A stretch of 23,766 nucleotides of DNA, from the NCBI RefSeq assembly GCF_910577135.1, contig NZ_CAJTLL010000023.1, positions 1 to 23,766 on the forward strand, given 5' to 3'. Below, piece by piece: positions 10,372 through 18,196 of this stretch (position 1 is the stretch's first letter; each line of letters starts with the position of its first letter). The DNA is from an uncultured Helicobacter sp. (GTDB lineage Bacteria; Campylobacterota; Campylobacteria; Campylobacterales; Helicobacteraceae). Made by a program: the position numbers and the translations under genes. The notes under the pieces were generated by a model. The model was not told where the DNA came from, did no database searches, and worked only from the letters and a program-made list of their open reading frames with translations.

Positions 10372-11033
10372 AAGTCCTAGATAGGAGACTGCACACACTC
10401 CACCTACAAGAAGCCCTATCTCAAGAATCCCCCTCAAAAGCATTGCTTGACACCGCCCTAGAAGATTACATATTCCATTTTGAAAAAAGAGGACAAAATG
10501 AGCTAATCCTATTAGATTCCCTTAAAATCACAATTAGCAAAGTGCGAGAAGCCTTTAGCAATAATCACGACCCAAAAGACAAGACATATATCACACTATA
10601 TGAAGAGCTTCAAAGGCTCTTAGCCAAAAGAGACATTAATCCCACCCAAGAGCAAATCACCGCTTTAAGCGCAGAATACAAAGCCCTAGAGGAGCAAATC
10701 ACTTTGCATAATGCCAAAGACGAACGCCTACGTGCTAAATACAACAATGACGCGAAGTTTTTACGCATTCACAAACGCATTAGAGAATCTTACCCTACAT
10801 TACAAGATAGCGCACTTCACGCGCAACTTATGCCCATAAAGCACAAAATCGATACAAGCCTTTTAGATAATGAGCACATCATAGAAAATAAAGACTATTT
10901 CAAACACGAAGTAACCCAGCAAAGCAAAGACAACATACAATCCCTGCTAGATTCACACTACAACCGCGACAATCGCGCCACACTTTTACATCTTATCATT
11001 AATGAATACCTGCATCAATACAAAGGAGCATAG
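10347..11033 (+). pseudogene. hsdR: HsdR part 3 of 3 (C-terminal helical domain), frame 3
   Basis: The C-terminal helical region of HsdR is charged and lacks enzymatic motifs. In this frame it reads FHTFAKLLKVLDRRLHTL near the join and then runs to a stop at 11033. Only a TTG at 10443 offers a start, without a ribosome site, so this is a remnant of the same gene. With both shifts repaired, the three parts give about 1087 residues, normal for HsdR. The second lesion is not in a long repeat, so it is either a fixed mutation or a sequencing error. Confidence 0.82.
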
Positions 11034-11034
11034 A

Positions 11035-12678
11035 ATGAGCCAATCTACACCGCCCACACAAGCCCAAGATTCCACCCTGCAGAGCCAAATCATCGCGCTT
11101 ATTGATAGGCTTAAAGCCATTTGCGCACAAAGCGGACTAGGCAATGACGCCGGAGAGTATAAAATCATCACGCAAGTATTTCTTTACAAATTTTTAAATG
11201 ACAAATTCACGTATGAAGTCAAAAGAGCAGAATCACGTTTAGCCAAACTAGATGCTATTGCCCTTTACAAAGAGCTAGAATCTATGCCCGATGAGCACTA
11301 TCAAATGCTACTAGAAGACATCGGCGCAAATGTCAAATTTGCCCCTAGTGATACATTTCCCGCGCTTTTTTCCGCACAAAATGACCTAAACTTCCACACC
11401 AAGCTTGATAATGCCTTTGAAAATATCGCAAATAACAATACAGAGATTTTCTCTATCGCTACTGAGGGCGGGAGCAAAATCAAGCTTTTTGAGCCACTTA
11501 TGCCTATCATCACGGATCAAAGCAAACGTGATGGCGTAGCTAAAGCCCTCATATCATCACTAAGTGATTTTGACTTTGAAGGGGCATTTTCTCAAGGCTA
11601 TGACTTTTTCGCACCGCTCTTTGAATACCTTATCAAAGATTATAACAAAGACAATGGCGGCAAATACGCCGAATACTACACGCCCCATTCCGTAGCTGCC
11701 ATTATGGCACAAATCCTTGTAGGCAAGGAGAGTTACAAAAGCGTATCCTGCTATGACCCAAGCGCAGGATCTAGCACATTGCTAATGAGCCTAGCCCACG
11801 CTATTGGGCAGAGCAAATGCTCCATCTATGCCCAAGACATTAGCCAAAAGTCTAGCTCATTGCTGCGCCTAAACCTTATCCTAAATAATCTCGCCCATTC
11901 TATCCATAACATCACACAGGGTAATACCCTAACCCACCTGCGCCACACGCACAAGAGCTTTGATTTTATCGTGAGCAATCCCCCTTTTAAGCTTGATTTT
12001 AGCGAGTATAGAAATGAACTCGCTAGTGATAAAACGCGCTTTTTCGCCGGTGTGCCAAAGATTCCCAATAAAGACAAAGATAAAATGGCAGTATATCTAT
12101 GCTTTTTCCAGCATTTGCTAAACTCCCTCTCCCCCACAGGTAAAGCCGCCATAGTCGTGCGTACGGGCTTTATCACCGCGCAAAGCAGCATAGAAAAGAG
12201 CATTAGAAAACACCTTGTAGATTCTAAAGCCTTGAGTGGCTGCATAACAATGCCTCCAAATATCTTTGCCACCACAGGCACAAATGTATCCATAGTCTTT
12301 ATAGACAAAGGCAAAAAAAGCGATTTTGTCCTGCTTGTCGATGCTTCAAAGCTAGGGACAAAGCAAAAAATCGATAAAAACGAGCGAGTATTTTTAAGCA
12401 AAGATGATGAGCTAAAAATCATCAATGCCTTTATAGAATCTCAAGCAATAGAGGACTTTAGCATACAAGTAAGCCTAGAATCTATCGCGGCAAAAAACTA
12501 CTCTTTTTCCGCGGGGCAGTATTTTGACTTTAAAATCGAGCATATTGATATGAGCGAGACAGAATTTAACGCCAAGATAAAAGAGAGTAAAGAAAGCCTA
12601 GAGGCACTTTTCACCCAAAGCCAAGATTTGCAAAAGCAGATTCTAGAAAACTTTGCAAAAATAAAGTTCAATGACTAA
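11035..12678 (+). CDS. hsdM: Type I restriction-modification DNA methyltransferase subunit HsdM
   Basis: A 547-residue N6-adenine methyltransferase subunit, which together with HsdS methylates the recognition site. After an N-terminal helical domain come YAEYYTPHSVAAIM (211-224), the SAM-binding motif DPSAGSSTLL (241-250), and the catalytic NPPF at 315-318 in FDFIVSNPPFKL. I chose ATG 11035 over ATG 11002 because AAAGGAG lies just before it and the upstream extension overlaps hsdR. The start is one base past the hsdR stop, an operon arrangement. It is the only intact gene of this system. Without a working HsdS it should not find its target. Confidence 0.93.
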   Translation: MSQSTPPTQAQDSTLQSQIIALIDRLKAICAQSGLGNDAGEYKIITQVFLYKFLNDKFTYEVKRAESRLAKLDAIALYKELESMPDEHYQMLLEDIGANVKFAPSDTFPALFSAQNDLNFHTKLDNAFENIANNNTEIFSIATEGGSKIKLFEPLMPIITDQSKRDGVAKALISSLSDFDFEGAFSQGYDFFAPLFEYLIKDYNKDNGGKYAEYYTPHSVAAIMAQILVGKESYKSVSCYDPSAGSSTLLMSLAHAIGQSKCSIYAQDISQKSSSLLRLNLILNNLAHSIHNITQGNTLTHLRHTHKSFDFIVSNPPFKLDFSEYRNELASDKTRFFAGVPKIPNKDKDKMAVYLCFFQHLLNSLSPTGKAAIVVRTGFITAQSSIEKSIRKHLVDSKALSGCITMPPNIFATTGTNVSIVFIDKGKKSDFVLLVDASKLGTKQKIDKNERVFLSKDDELKIINAFIESQAIEDFSIQVSLESIAAKNYSFSAGQYFDFKIEHIDMSETEFNAKIKESKESLEALFTQSQDLQKQILENFAKIKFND

Positions 12679-12929
12679 TTACACTATAACGTCATTGCGA
12701 GGGGCGGCAATCCATTTGCACAACGTGCCAATCTGTTATCGCAAATCCATAGAATCAAGTGCAATTTTTATCTTTACGTGGTGGATTACTTCGGGCTTTG
12801 CCCTCGTAATGACTACGAGCATTCCGTCATTGCGAGGACGACAGGACGAAGCAATCTGCTATGTCCATTGTATATCTTGTCTCACTCTTTGTTCCCCTCT
12901 CCCGTTGCGGAGATTCCACACATCTTGTT

Positions 12930-12967
12930 CCCCTCCCCTTGCGGGAGGGGCTAGGGGAGGGGTTTTT
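12930..12967 (+). terminator. GC-rich hairpin with two alternative stems and a T run
   Basis: CCCCTCCC (12930-12937) can pair with GGGAGGGG (12943-12950). Alternatively CCCCTCCCC (12930-12938) can pair with GGGGAGGGG (12954-12962), which is followed directly by TTTTT. The second form has the shape of an intrinsic terminator. Its place after hsdM would cut transcription of hsdS. It may be part of a dispersed repeat and not an evolved terminator. Confidence 0.5.
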
Positions 12968-12995
12968 ATGATTTTAGGATTCCCCACCCCCTTTA

Positions 12996-13019
12996 TCCCC
13001 CTCCGCAAAGGGAGGGGGA
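12996..13019. repeat. Perfect 9-bp hairpin in the hsdM-hsdS gap
   Basis: TCCCCCTCC (12996-13004), loop GCAAAG, GGAGGGGGA (13011-13019). Its composition resembles the hairpin 35 bases upstream, which suggests the same repeat family in a second copy. No T run follows on the plus strand. Confidence 0.7.
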
Positions 13020-13062
13020 AATAGAGTAAAAACACCGCTTGTCATTGCGAGGCAAAGCCAAA

Positions 13063-13097
13063 GCATACGCACAAAGTGCTTATCTACACTTGCAAAT
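13063..13097 (+). repeat. Copy 1 of a 35-bp dispersed repeat also found inverted at 17114-17148
   Basis: The segment gcatacgcacaaagtgctta and the following tctacacttgcaaa match the reverse complement of 17114-17148 with three mismatches. This copy is inside the repeat cluster between hsdM and hsdS, about 4 kb from the other. Confidence 0.85.
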
Positions 13098-13225
13098 CCA
13101 TACTGAAACGTCATTGCGAACGCAAGTGAAGCAATCCATACTTAAAGGCTTTATCTCACTCTATAGATTGCCACGAATGCTACGCATTCTCGCAATGACA
13201 ATTTAATTATTCTAAAGGAGATTCT

Positions 13226-14098
13226 ATGAAATACACATTACCAAAAGAATGGGAGAGGGTAAAGTTGGGGGATATAATATCCACAGAATCCCAAACTATA
13301 AATCTAAAAGAAATTTCTTTTATTAATTACCTTGAAACAGCAAATCTTACGGACAATACAATATCAAGCGTGAAATATCTTAAAGTTAAACGAGATAAAA
13401 TCCCAAGTAGAGCAAAGCAAATTGTAGAAAAAGATATGATTCTATATTCGTGTGTTCGCCCAAATCTCAAACACTATGGCATTATTAAGCAACCACTAGA
13501 AAATATGGTTTGTTCCACAGGGTTTGCAACACTAACCATAGAAAATAAAGAATATGCCAATGCAGATTTTTTATATTACAATCTCACGCAAGAGCATTAT
13601 ATAAATCTACTTCACACAATCGCTTCAACAAGCACCTCAAGCTACCCATCAATCACGCCTGATGACTTACTAGATTTAGACTTAGCTTTACCGCCATTAC
13701 CCATTCAAAACAATATCGCTAGAATCTTAAGTGTGCTTGATAGCAAAATCGAACTCAATAACCGCATTAGTAAAGAGCTAGAGAATCTCGCTAAACTCCT
13801 TTACACACGCTATTTTGTGGAGTTTAACTTCCCTAATGAGCAGGGCAAACCCTACAAATCAAGCGGTGGCGCAATGGTGTATAATGAAACACTCAAACGC
13901 GAGATTCCCAAAGATTGGGAAGTTCTCAAGCTCTCTCATCGATTACATTTTGAACGTGGAGCAGAATTTGGCACTTCAAGTTATGCCCAATCTCAACTAA
14001 CACCAAATCATATCAAGTTTTATCGCGTAGGCGATATGCTAGATAGTCAAAATAGCGTTTATATAGATTCTAACAAGGAGGACGCCGCTCATCAATAA
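13226..14098 (+). pseudogene. hsdS: Type I specificity subunit HsdS, 5' part (first recognition domain and central spacer)
   Basis: HsdS reads the DNA target and holds the HsdM/HsdR subunits. The start ATG 13226 follows AAAGGAG. The first target-recognition domain begins LPKEWERVKLGDI. The conserved central helix region is INLPPLPIQ-like followed by ARILSVLDSKIELNNRISKELENLA, and the second recognition domain begins REIPKDWEVLKL. The frame runs into a stop at 14096-14098 (DAAHQ), but family sequence continues in another frame. Removing one base near 14085-14090 would join both parts into about 417 residues, normal for HsdS. The site is not a homopolymer, so this does not look like a slippage switch. 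Confidence 0.85.
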
Positions 14099-14480
14099 AA
14101 ATGATTTGCTTGTGTCATTTGATGGAAGCGTAGGCAGAGTAGCCTATGGGCTAAATGGCACTTATTCATCGGGTATTAGAAAAATCACAGATAAACATAA
14201 ACTTATAAGCCAAGCAGGACTTTTTTGTATTTTTAACGATTCTTATATTCAATATACCATTACTCAATATGCCACAGGAACAAATATCAAACACGCAGGA
14301 GCAGCGGTTGAAAATCTTTATATGCCATATTGTGAAAGCATTTTTCTATCATTGCAAAAAGAAATAGAGCCTATTTTTGCACTAATGAAACAGACAAAGA
14401 CAGAATCCCACGTATTAAGCAAGTATCGCGATTTCTTACTGCCTTTATTAATGAATAATCAAGTAGAGGCTTTAGAGTAA
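14091..14480 (+). pseudogene. hsdS: HsdS, 3' part (rest of second recognition domain and C-terminal spacer)
   Basis: This frame continues the second recognition domain with INKNDLLVSFDGSVG and ends with the C-terminal spacer pattern (SLQKEIEPIFALMKQ... KYRDFLLPLLMNNQVEALE), as in complete HsdS proteins. The TTG at 14106 lacks a convincing ribosome site. Half-length HsdS proteins can dimerise in some systems, so separate translation cannot be excluded, but a frameshifted remnant is the simpler reading. Confidence 0.8.
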
Positions 14481-14751
14481 AGCTTCGTATTGTTTTGTAG
14501 AATTGAATTTAATGTAGGAATTCTTCCCCTTTCTCATTATAAATAAAGGCTATGGGGAAAAGTCTCTATGATACTATAAGAAAGCACGTGGGAAATTGGG
14601 TAAATGTGGTGTGGGGCTAAAATTCCTCTTTCCTCATTGTGATGCAGCACATAGCATAAACAAATCTCAAACACCCCCTCCATACAATTATGGGTATTTA
14701 AAATATCTTTTTTTCATTTTTACTCCCTTATTTTTGTATTTTATTTTGTCT

Positions 14752-15864
14752 TTAAGATTTCCATACGGGTTCTTTAAGCACCCATCTGCCAAACCTATCT
14801 TTAGTGAAAATTTCACGATTATAGAACTTATCTATAATTGCCCAAAATTCACTCTCCCTATATCCAGCGAATCTGCAAAAATCTTCTACCGCTTTAGAAT
14901 CAAGATTATGGTCCCTCTGCCTTACAATCTCCACAGCCTCATCTCTGCTCATCATACCATAGCGAATAAATCGCGCCGCATAATCCGTAGCGCAAGCGTG
15001 ACCAAATTTAGGATACTTCATCCACGCATGCACTAAATAAGCAATAGAATCCACTTGGTCAAATTGCTCTGCGCACATAGTTCTATCCCATTCACCAATA
15101 AGGTCGTGAAATCCGCGCGATTTGGCAAAAATATAATTTGAATATGAATTCCAAGGAATAAAATATGAAAGATAAATGGGGTCAAGCTGCTTGAAAGCTA
15201 ACGGGGGGGGGGCAATAGTTAAGTCAAGATCTTTTTTTGAAATCTGCTCATCAATAAGGTCTTCTAGTGAAATATCACTTGCTACGCCATTACTTAAAAT
15301 TTCACGCGCACTATATGTTTCCTCGCTATCTCCACCACCATATTCATAGCTTACATTTTCTCCATATACAAGCAATGGTGTATTAAACTTTAACGCCATA
15401 TGAATAGGATAAGTATAAATGAGCCTATCAATAAACCAAGTGGGCTTACCATACTTTTCAAATGTTTTACGCATTAGGGCTTTTTGTGTGCGGATATCCG
15501 GCTTTAATGTGATAAGATGACAACCAAAGGCTTCAGAAATATTACGCAAATTATGCCTACCTGCTTCTGTCATTGAAAAATTATCCTCTACGGAAAACAA
15601 AATAGGATTCATACCCATAACTTCCTTCATCATATAAGTTTGGAAATGAGAATCTTTCCCTCCACTTACAGCAATCGCGCAATCCCAAGAATCGCCATTA
15701 CACCCGCGATATGTATCACAAAGCTTTTTAAACTCCTCAAATCGTGCTTCATAATCTACCTTTTGCTTGCGCTCGTGATTTTTGCACGGCATACATACAC
15801 CATCACTATCAAAAGTAATGCCCGGACGAGTATCTGGCATTACACATTTCTTACAATACTTCAT
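14752..15864 (-). CDS. pseA: N-acetyl sugar amidotransferase, PseA/WbpG family, with an in-frame C10 tract
   Basis: A PP-loop ATPase that amidates a nucleotide-activated or free sugar acid. In Campylobacter PseA makes the acetamidino form of pseudaminic acid for flagellin. The 370 residues have two CxxC pairs (C4/C7 and C24/C27, zinc-finger-like), the PP-loop AVSGGKDS at 65-72, and family segments SVEDNFSMTE, LLVYGENVSYEYGGG and YFIPWNSYSNY. ATG 15864 is preceded by AAGGAG (15873-15878); an upstream ATG at 15909 has no such site. A run of ten C on the sense strand encodes IAPPPLAF and keeps the frame, so the gene is ON as sequenced; one base more or less would truncate it. It diverges from ptmE across a 173-bp promoter region. 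Confidence 0.85.
   Translation of the reverse strand: MKYCKKCVMPDTRPGITFDSDGVCMPCKNHERKQKVDYEARFEEFKKLCDTYRGCNGDSWDCAIAVSGGKDSHFQTYMMKEVMGMNPILFSVEDNFSMTEAGRHNLRNISEAFGCHLITLKPDIRTQKALMRKTFEKYGKPTWFIDRLIYTYPIHMALKFNTPLLVYGENVSYEYGGGDSEETYSAREILSNGVASDISLEDLIDEQISKKDLDLTIAPPPLAFKQLDPIYLSYFIPWNSYSNYIFAKSRGFHDLIGEWDRTMCAEQFDQVDSIAYLVHAWMKYPKFGHACATDYAARFIRYGMMSRDEAVEIVRQRDHNLDSKAVEDFCRFAGYRESEFWAIIDKFYNREIFTKDRFGRWVLKEPVWKS
15203..15212 (+). repeat. G10 tract (C10 in the pseA sense strand)
   Basis: Ten G on the plus strand, inside the coding region of the pseA-like gene on the minus strand. Ten keeps the frame; nine or eleven would break it mid-protein. Confidence 0.93.
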
Positions 15865-15899
15865 TATATGTGCTCCTTTTCTATTTAAAATGAGAATGG

Positions 15900-15910
15900 A
15901 TTCTATCATA
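15900..15910 (-). promoter_or_regulatory. Possible -10 element for the pseA-like gene
   Basis: On the minus strand TATGATAGAAT lies about 40 bases before the start codon, the same string as upstream of the DinB-like gene. It gives two overlapping near-matches to TATAAT. Weak evidence. Confidence 0.3.
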
Positions 15911-15979
15911 AAATAAAACTAAATAGCTAAAACTTACATATTGCTTATGTCATTTGAAAAATATGCAAATCTGTGTTTA

Positions 15980-15988
15980 TGCTATAAT
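15980..15988 (+). promoter_or_regulatory. Extended -10 promoter (TGCTATAAT) for ptmE
   Basis: A perfect TATAAT at 15983-15988 with the TGn extension, about 50 bases before the ptmE start. No -35 box is at a proper distance; the nearest TTGAAA is 23 bases upstream, which is too far. Confidence 0.65.
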
Positions 15989-16037
15989 AGCCTCTAAAAA
16001 TCTAAACACCCCCAACATAAAATATTAAAGGCAAAAA

Positions 16038-17099
16038 ATGCAAGATATTAAAAGAATCTCCGTGCTTCCTGATACGACACTGCAGGAAGCCTTAAAAATA
16101 TTTGGCGTTTATGATGGTGTGCGATTACTCATAGTAGTCGATAAAGATGATAATTTTTTAGGTATTATTACTGACCCAGATATCCGCCGTGGGCTTACAA
16201 AAGGTCTAAATTTATCAAGCCCTATACAATCTATCATTCAAAAATCCCCCATTACTGCCTCAATTCACGATAGTAAGCAAAAGCTTATTGCCCTCTCTGC
16301 CCAGCATAATATTTATGAGATTCCATTACTTGATGATAATGGACGTATCGTCGCTATAGAATCTATCTCTTCGCTTTTAAGAGAAACGCGATTACACAAT
16401 ACGATTGTTATTATGGCTGGAGGCTTAGGTATGCGTTTGCGCCCGCTTACAGAATCTATACCAAAACCTATGCTAAAAGTTGGCTCAAAGCCCATTTTGC
16501 AGATTATTTTAGAACGTTTCAAATCACAAGGTTTTTATAACATCGTGCTATGCGTGAATTACAAGTCTCATATTATTGAAGATTATTTTGGTGATGGGCA
16601 TTCATTTGGCTTATCTATTACTTACATTAAAGAAGAAAAAGCGCTAGGGACAGCAGGAGCGCTAAGTCTCATCGATGCGGATTTTTTAAGCAAAGGAGAA
16701 AATCAAAGTTTTTTTGTGATGAATGGAGACATATTAAGCGATATTGACTTTACAAAAATGCTATCTTTTCACACACAAAGCAATGCCTGTGCTACTATGG
16801 GCGTTAGAGAATATAGTATGCAGGTGCCTTATGGTGTGGTAGAATGTGAAGAAAACAAAATTGTTAAATTAACAGAAAAACCGGTGCAAAATGTCTTAGT
16901 CAATGCTGGAATTTACTGCTTAAAACCCCAAGCTCTGTCTCTTATCCCAAAGGATACATTCTTTGATATGCCTCATCTTTTCAATACCCTATTAAGTCAA
17001 ACAAACTATGATGTGCGTTCATATCTCATTACAGATTATTGGATAGATATCGGCGCACATGAAGAATATGAACGAGCCAATAATGAATATAGATTCTAA
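16038..17099 (+). CDS. ptmE: CBS-domain sugar-phosphate nucleotidyltransferase, PtmE-like
   Basis: 353 residues. The N-terminal 120 residues form a CBS pair (ISVLPDTTLQEALKIF, FLGIITDPDIRRGL, NIYEIPLLDDNGRIVA). The rest is a nucleotidyltransferase with VIMAGGLGMRLRPLTESIPKPML and the acidic FVMNGDILSDIDF. In Campylobacter jejuni the protein of this layout, PtmE, makes GDP-glucosamine at the start of legionaminic acid synthesis, and here too it lies near CMP-sugar synthetase genes. The CBS pair suggests control by a nucleotide or another small ligand. AAAGG precedes the ATG, and an extended -10 lies about 50 bases upstream. The assignment rests on the rare CBS-plus-transferase architecture. 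Confidence 0.85.
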   Translation: MQDIKRISVLPDTTLQEALKIFGVYDGVRLLIVVDKDDNFLGIITDPDIRRGLTKGLNLSSPIQSIIQKSPITASIHDSKQKLIALSAQHNIYEIPLLDDNGRIVAIESISSLLRETRLHNTIVIMAGGLGMRLRPLTESIPKPMLKVGSKPILQIILERFKSQGFYNIVLCVNYKSHIIEDYFGDGHSFGLSITYIKEEKALGTAGALSLIDADFLSKGENQSFFVMNGDILSDIDFTKMLSFHTQSNACATMGVREYSMQVPYGVVECEENKIVKLTEKPVQNVLVNAGIYCLKPQALSLIPKDTFFDMPHLFNTLLSQTNYDVRSYLITDYWIDIGAHEEYERANNEYRF

Positions 17100-17113
17100 A
17101 CCTTAGAATCTCA

Positions 17114-17148
17114 CTTTGCAAGTGTGGATAAGCACTTCGTGCGAATGC
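17114..17148 (-). repeat. Copy 2 of the 35-bp dispersed repeat (inverted relative to 13063-13097)
   Basis: The reverse complement reads gcattcgcacgaagtgctta and then tccacacttgcaaa, with three mismatches to the copy between hsdM and hsdS. It lies in the 254-bp gap after ptmE, where the only other signals are a weak stem ttaga/tctaa near 17183-17195 and a -10 box at 17307. Confidence 0.85.
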
Positions 17149-17306
17149 AGCGGTTACATCGCAACAGCAAGGGCATAATAGATTAGAGAATCTAAAGATT
17201 TTTAGACAGAATTAGATAAATAGAGTATTTATTGTTTCTCATATCACTCTCATATCTCTAAAAATCATTTATCTTAATGCAAAAAGTCGCATCTATTTTT
17301 ACACAT

Positions 17307-17312
17307 TATAAT
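17307..17312 (+). promoter_or_regulatory. -10 box upstream of the chimeric methyltransferase gene
   Basis: A perfect TATAAT about 40 bases before ATG 17354, in AT-rich sequence with no -35 match. It would restart transcription after ptmE for the genes from 17354 onward. Confidence 0.45.
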
Positions 17313-17353
17313 TATGCCTTACCAACTACGTCCTAAAACTAAAGGTAATTCTT

Positions 17354-17545
17354 ATGAGCAAACCTGTTGTATATATTGTGCATTGCATTGATACAGCAGG
17401 ACCCCTTGATCAAAGCACTCAAGCTATTTGCGAACTCCTCCAATCCACATTTGGCATAGCAGTGCAAACAAAAGAAGAAATTTCCGCCCTACAAAAAGGC
17501 AACTTTAATGTGCTTTTACGGGGGGGGGGGCAGCACACACTTTGA
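17354..17545 (+). CDS. Short N-terminal fragment (YIVHCIDT...) ending just after a G11 tract
   Basis: 63 residues: SKPVVYIVHCIDTAGPLDQS followed by a helix-like stretch, then LLRGGGQHTL and a stop. The opening resembles the N-terminus of polysaccharide-deacetylase-like hypothetical proteins (pattern VHCIDTEGPL) found in some sugar loci; I offer this only as a resemblance. AAAGG precedes the ATG at a proper distance. At G11 the frame stops four codons after the tract. At G10 or G13 it would run straight into the methyltransferase frame, giving one protein of about 262 residues whose two halves do not look like one family. It is probably a fragment left by a rearrangement at the G tract. Confidence 0.6.
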   Translation: MSKPVVYIVHCIDTAGPLDQSTQAICELLQSTFGIAVQTKEEISALQKGNFNVLLRGGGQHTL

Positions 17546-18140
17546 TTATGGTTGTGGATTTGGAAGGGCTATTCCTTATTTTGAACAATACAAATGTATA
17601 TATTATGGCTGCGACATTGCACAATCCTGTATTGATTACATATCAAACAACTATCCCCATATCAATGTGAAAAAACTTCTTAAAGATGACAAGATTCCCT
17701 TTTCTAGCGATAGTTTTGATGCTGTATTTTGCTATGGCGTATTTGATGCTTGTTTTCAACATATCGCATTAGAAGAAGTACTACGTGTGCTTAAAATTGG
17801 TGGAGTAGCTCTTATCACGGGGAAAAATAATCATTATTTAGATACTGACACAATGGCTAAAGAAACTAAAATAGGCGCACGTAAAAATGGACACCCAAAC
17901 TTTTTTACCGATACAAAAACATTGTTTAACTTACTCTCAAGTAGAAATATAAACATACTGCATTCTCGTTTTTTCCTAGAGCGAAAAGATAATGCCACGG
18001 ATTCATATCTCACCGATATGCCAGACAAATTTTATACCTACGCCATACTCATTCAAAAAACGCAAAAATCATTACTCAAACCTTTTCAAAACTTCAGTGT
18101 TTCTAAAAGCCAAAATTTTAAAATTAAAGAGAAAAAATAA
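17508..18140 (+). CDS. SAM-dependent methyltransferase (class I) lacking its normal N-terminus
   Basis: After the G tract comes FDYGCGFGRAIPYFE, a class I SAM-binding motif I, then YYGCDIAQSCIDYI (post-I), FDAVFCYGVFDAC (motif II) and EEVLRVLKIGGVALI (motif III). Most such enzymes have 30 or more residues before motif I; here only MCFYGGGGSTH precedes it. ATG 17508 has AAAGG at 17495-17499, eight bases upstream, and at G11 it is in frame with the enzyme, so a short form could be made in the present state. At G10 or G13 the enzyme would instead be read from ATG 17354. The substrate is unknown, presumably a sugar or its nucleotide given the neighbours. Confidence 0.75.
   Translation: MCFYGGGGSTHFDYGCGFGRAIPYFEQYKCIYYGCDIAQSCIDYISNNYPHINVKKLLKDDKIPFSSDSFDAVFCYGVFDACFQHIALEEVLRVLKIGGVALITGKNNHYLDTDTMAKETKIGARKNGHPNFFTDTKTLFNLLSSRNINILHSRFFLERKDNATDSYLTDMPDKFYTYAILIQKTQKSLLKPFQNFSVSKSQNFKIKEKK
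17520..17530 (+). repeat. G11 tract at the fragment/methyltransferase junction
   Basis: Eleven G. It lies exactly where the sequence changes from the short N-terminal fragment to the methyltransferase domain, overlapped by two reading frames that each have a ribosome site. Confidence 0.93.
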
Positions 18141-18196
18141 AATTCTTATGCTAGAATGACGCTCCAATTCGCACAAAAACTTAAGGGTATATCAAA

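Larger units (their letters stand above)
12690..13199. repeat. Cluster of dispersed intergenic repeats (gtcattgcgag...gaagcaatcc type) between hsdM and hsdS
   Basis: The 547-bp gap holds no credible gene. Direct-orientation copies beginning gtcattgcga lie at 12691-12713, 12826-12857, 13041-13101 and 13110-13137. Inverted copies ending cgcaatgac or cgtaatgac lie at 12782-12813 and 13166-13199. Their ends (gtcattgcgag and gcaatcc) recur with variable middles, so copies can pair into hairpins. Short intergenic repeats with this look occur in several unrelated bacteria. In type I operons hsdM and hsdS usually touch or overlap, so this block is probably an insertion. An open frame across it (12671-13024) is made only of repeat sequence. 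Confidence 0.8.

Noticed and set aside
11826..12425. 199-residue open frame antisense to hsdM
   Set aside because: hsdM has clear motifs (DPSAG, NPPF) and continuous coding; the antisense frame is a shadow rich in Leu and Ser.
12671..13024. 117-residue open frame on the plus strand between hsdM and hsdS
   Set aside because: It is composed of the dispersed repeats and GC-rich hairpins (SLRGAAIH, SLRGRQDEAIC are translations of the repeat) and has no ribosome site.
12690..13199. CRISPR array
   Set aside because: The repeats vary in length and orientation, spacing is irregular, and no cas gene is present.
14537..14683. 48-codon minus-strand open frame downstream of pseA
   Set aside because: GGAGG-like sequence overlaps its start, so no proper ribosome site is available, and it has no recognisable motif. 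It remains possible but unsupported.
14688..14717. Minus-strand ATG with a good AAGGGAG site, giving only MKKRYFKYP
   Set aside because: It looks like the start of a lost gene or a chance peptide; too short to support as a gene.
14596..15036. 146-residue open frame on the plus strand
   Set aside because: Most of it is antisense to the well-supported pseA-like gene, and the composition is not protein-like.
15865..15909. Upstream ATG adding 15 residues to the pseA-like protein
   Set aside because: AAGGAG is placed for ATG 15864, and MKYCKKCVMPDT is the family N-terminus.
17183..17202. Possible terminator after ptmE (ttaga / tctaa stem then agattttt)
   Set aside because: A five-base AT stem is too weak, and the T run is not directly adjacent.
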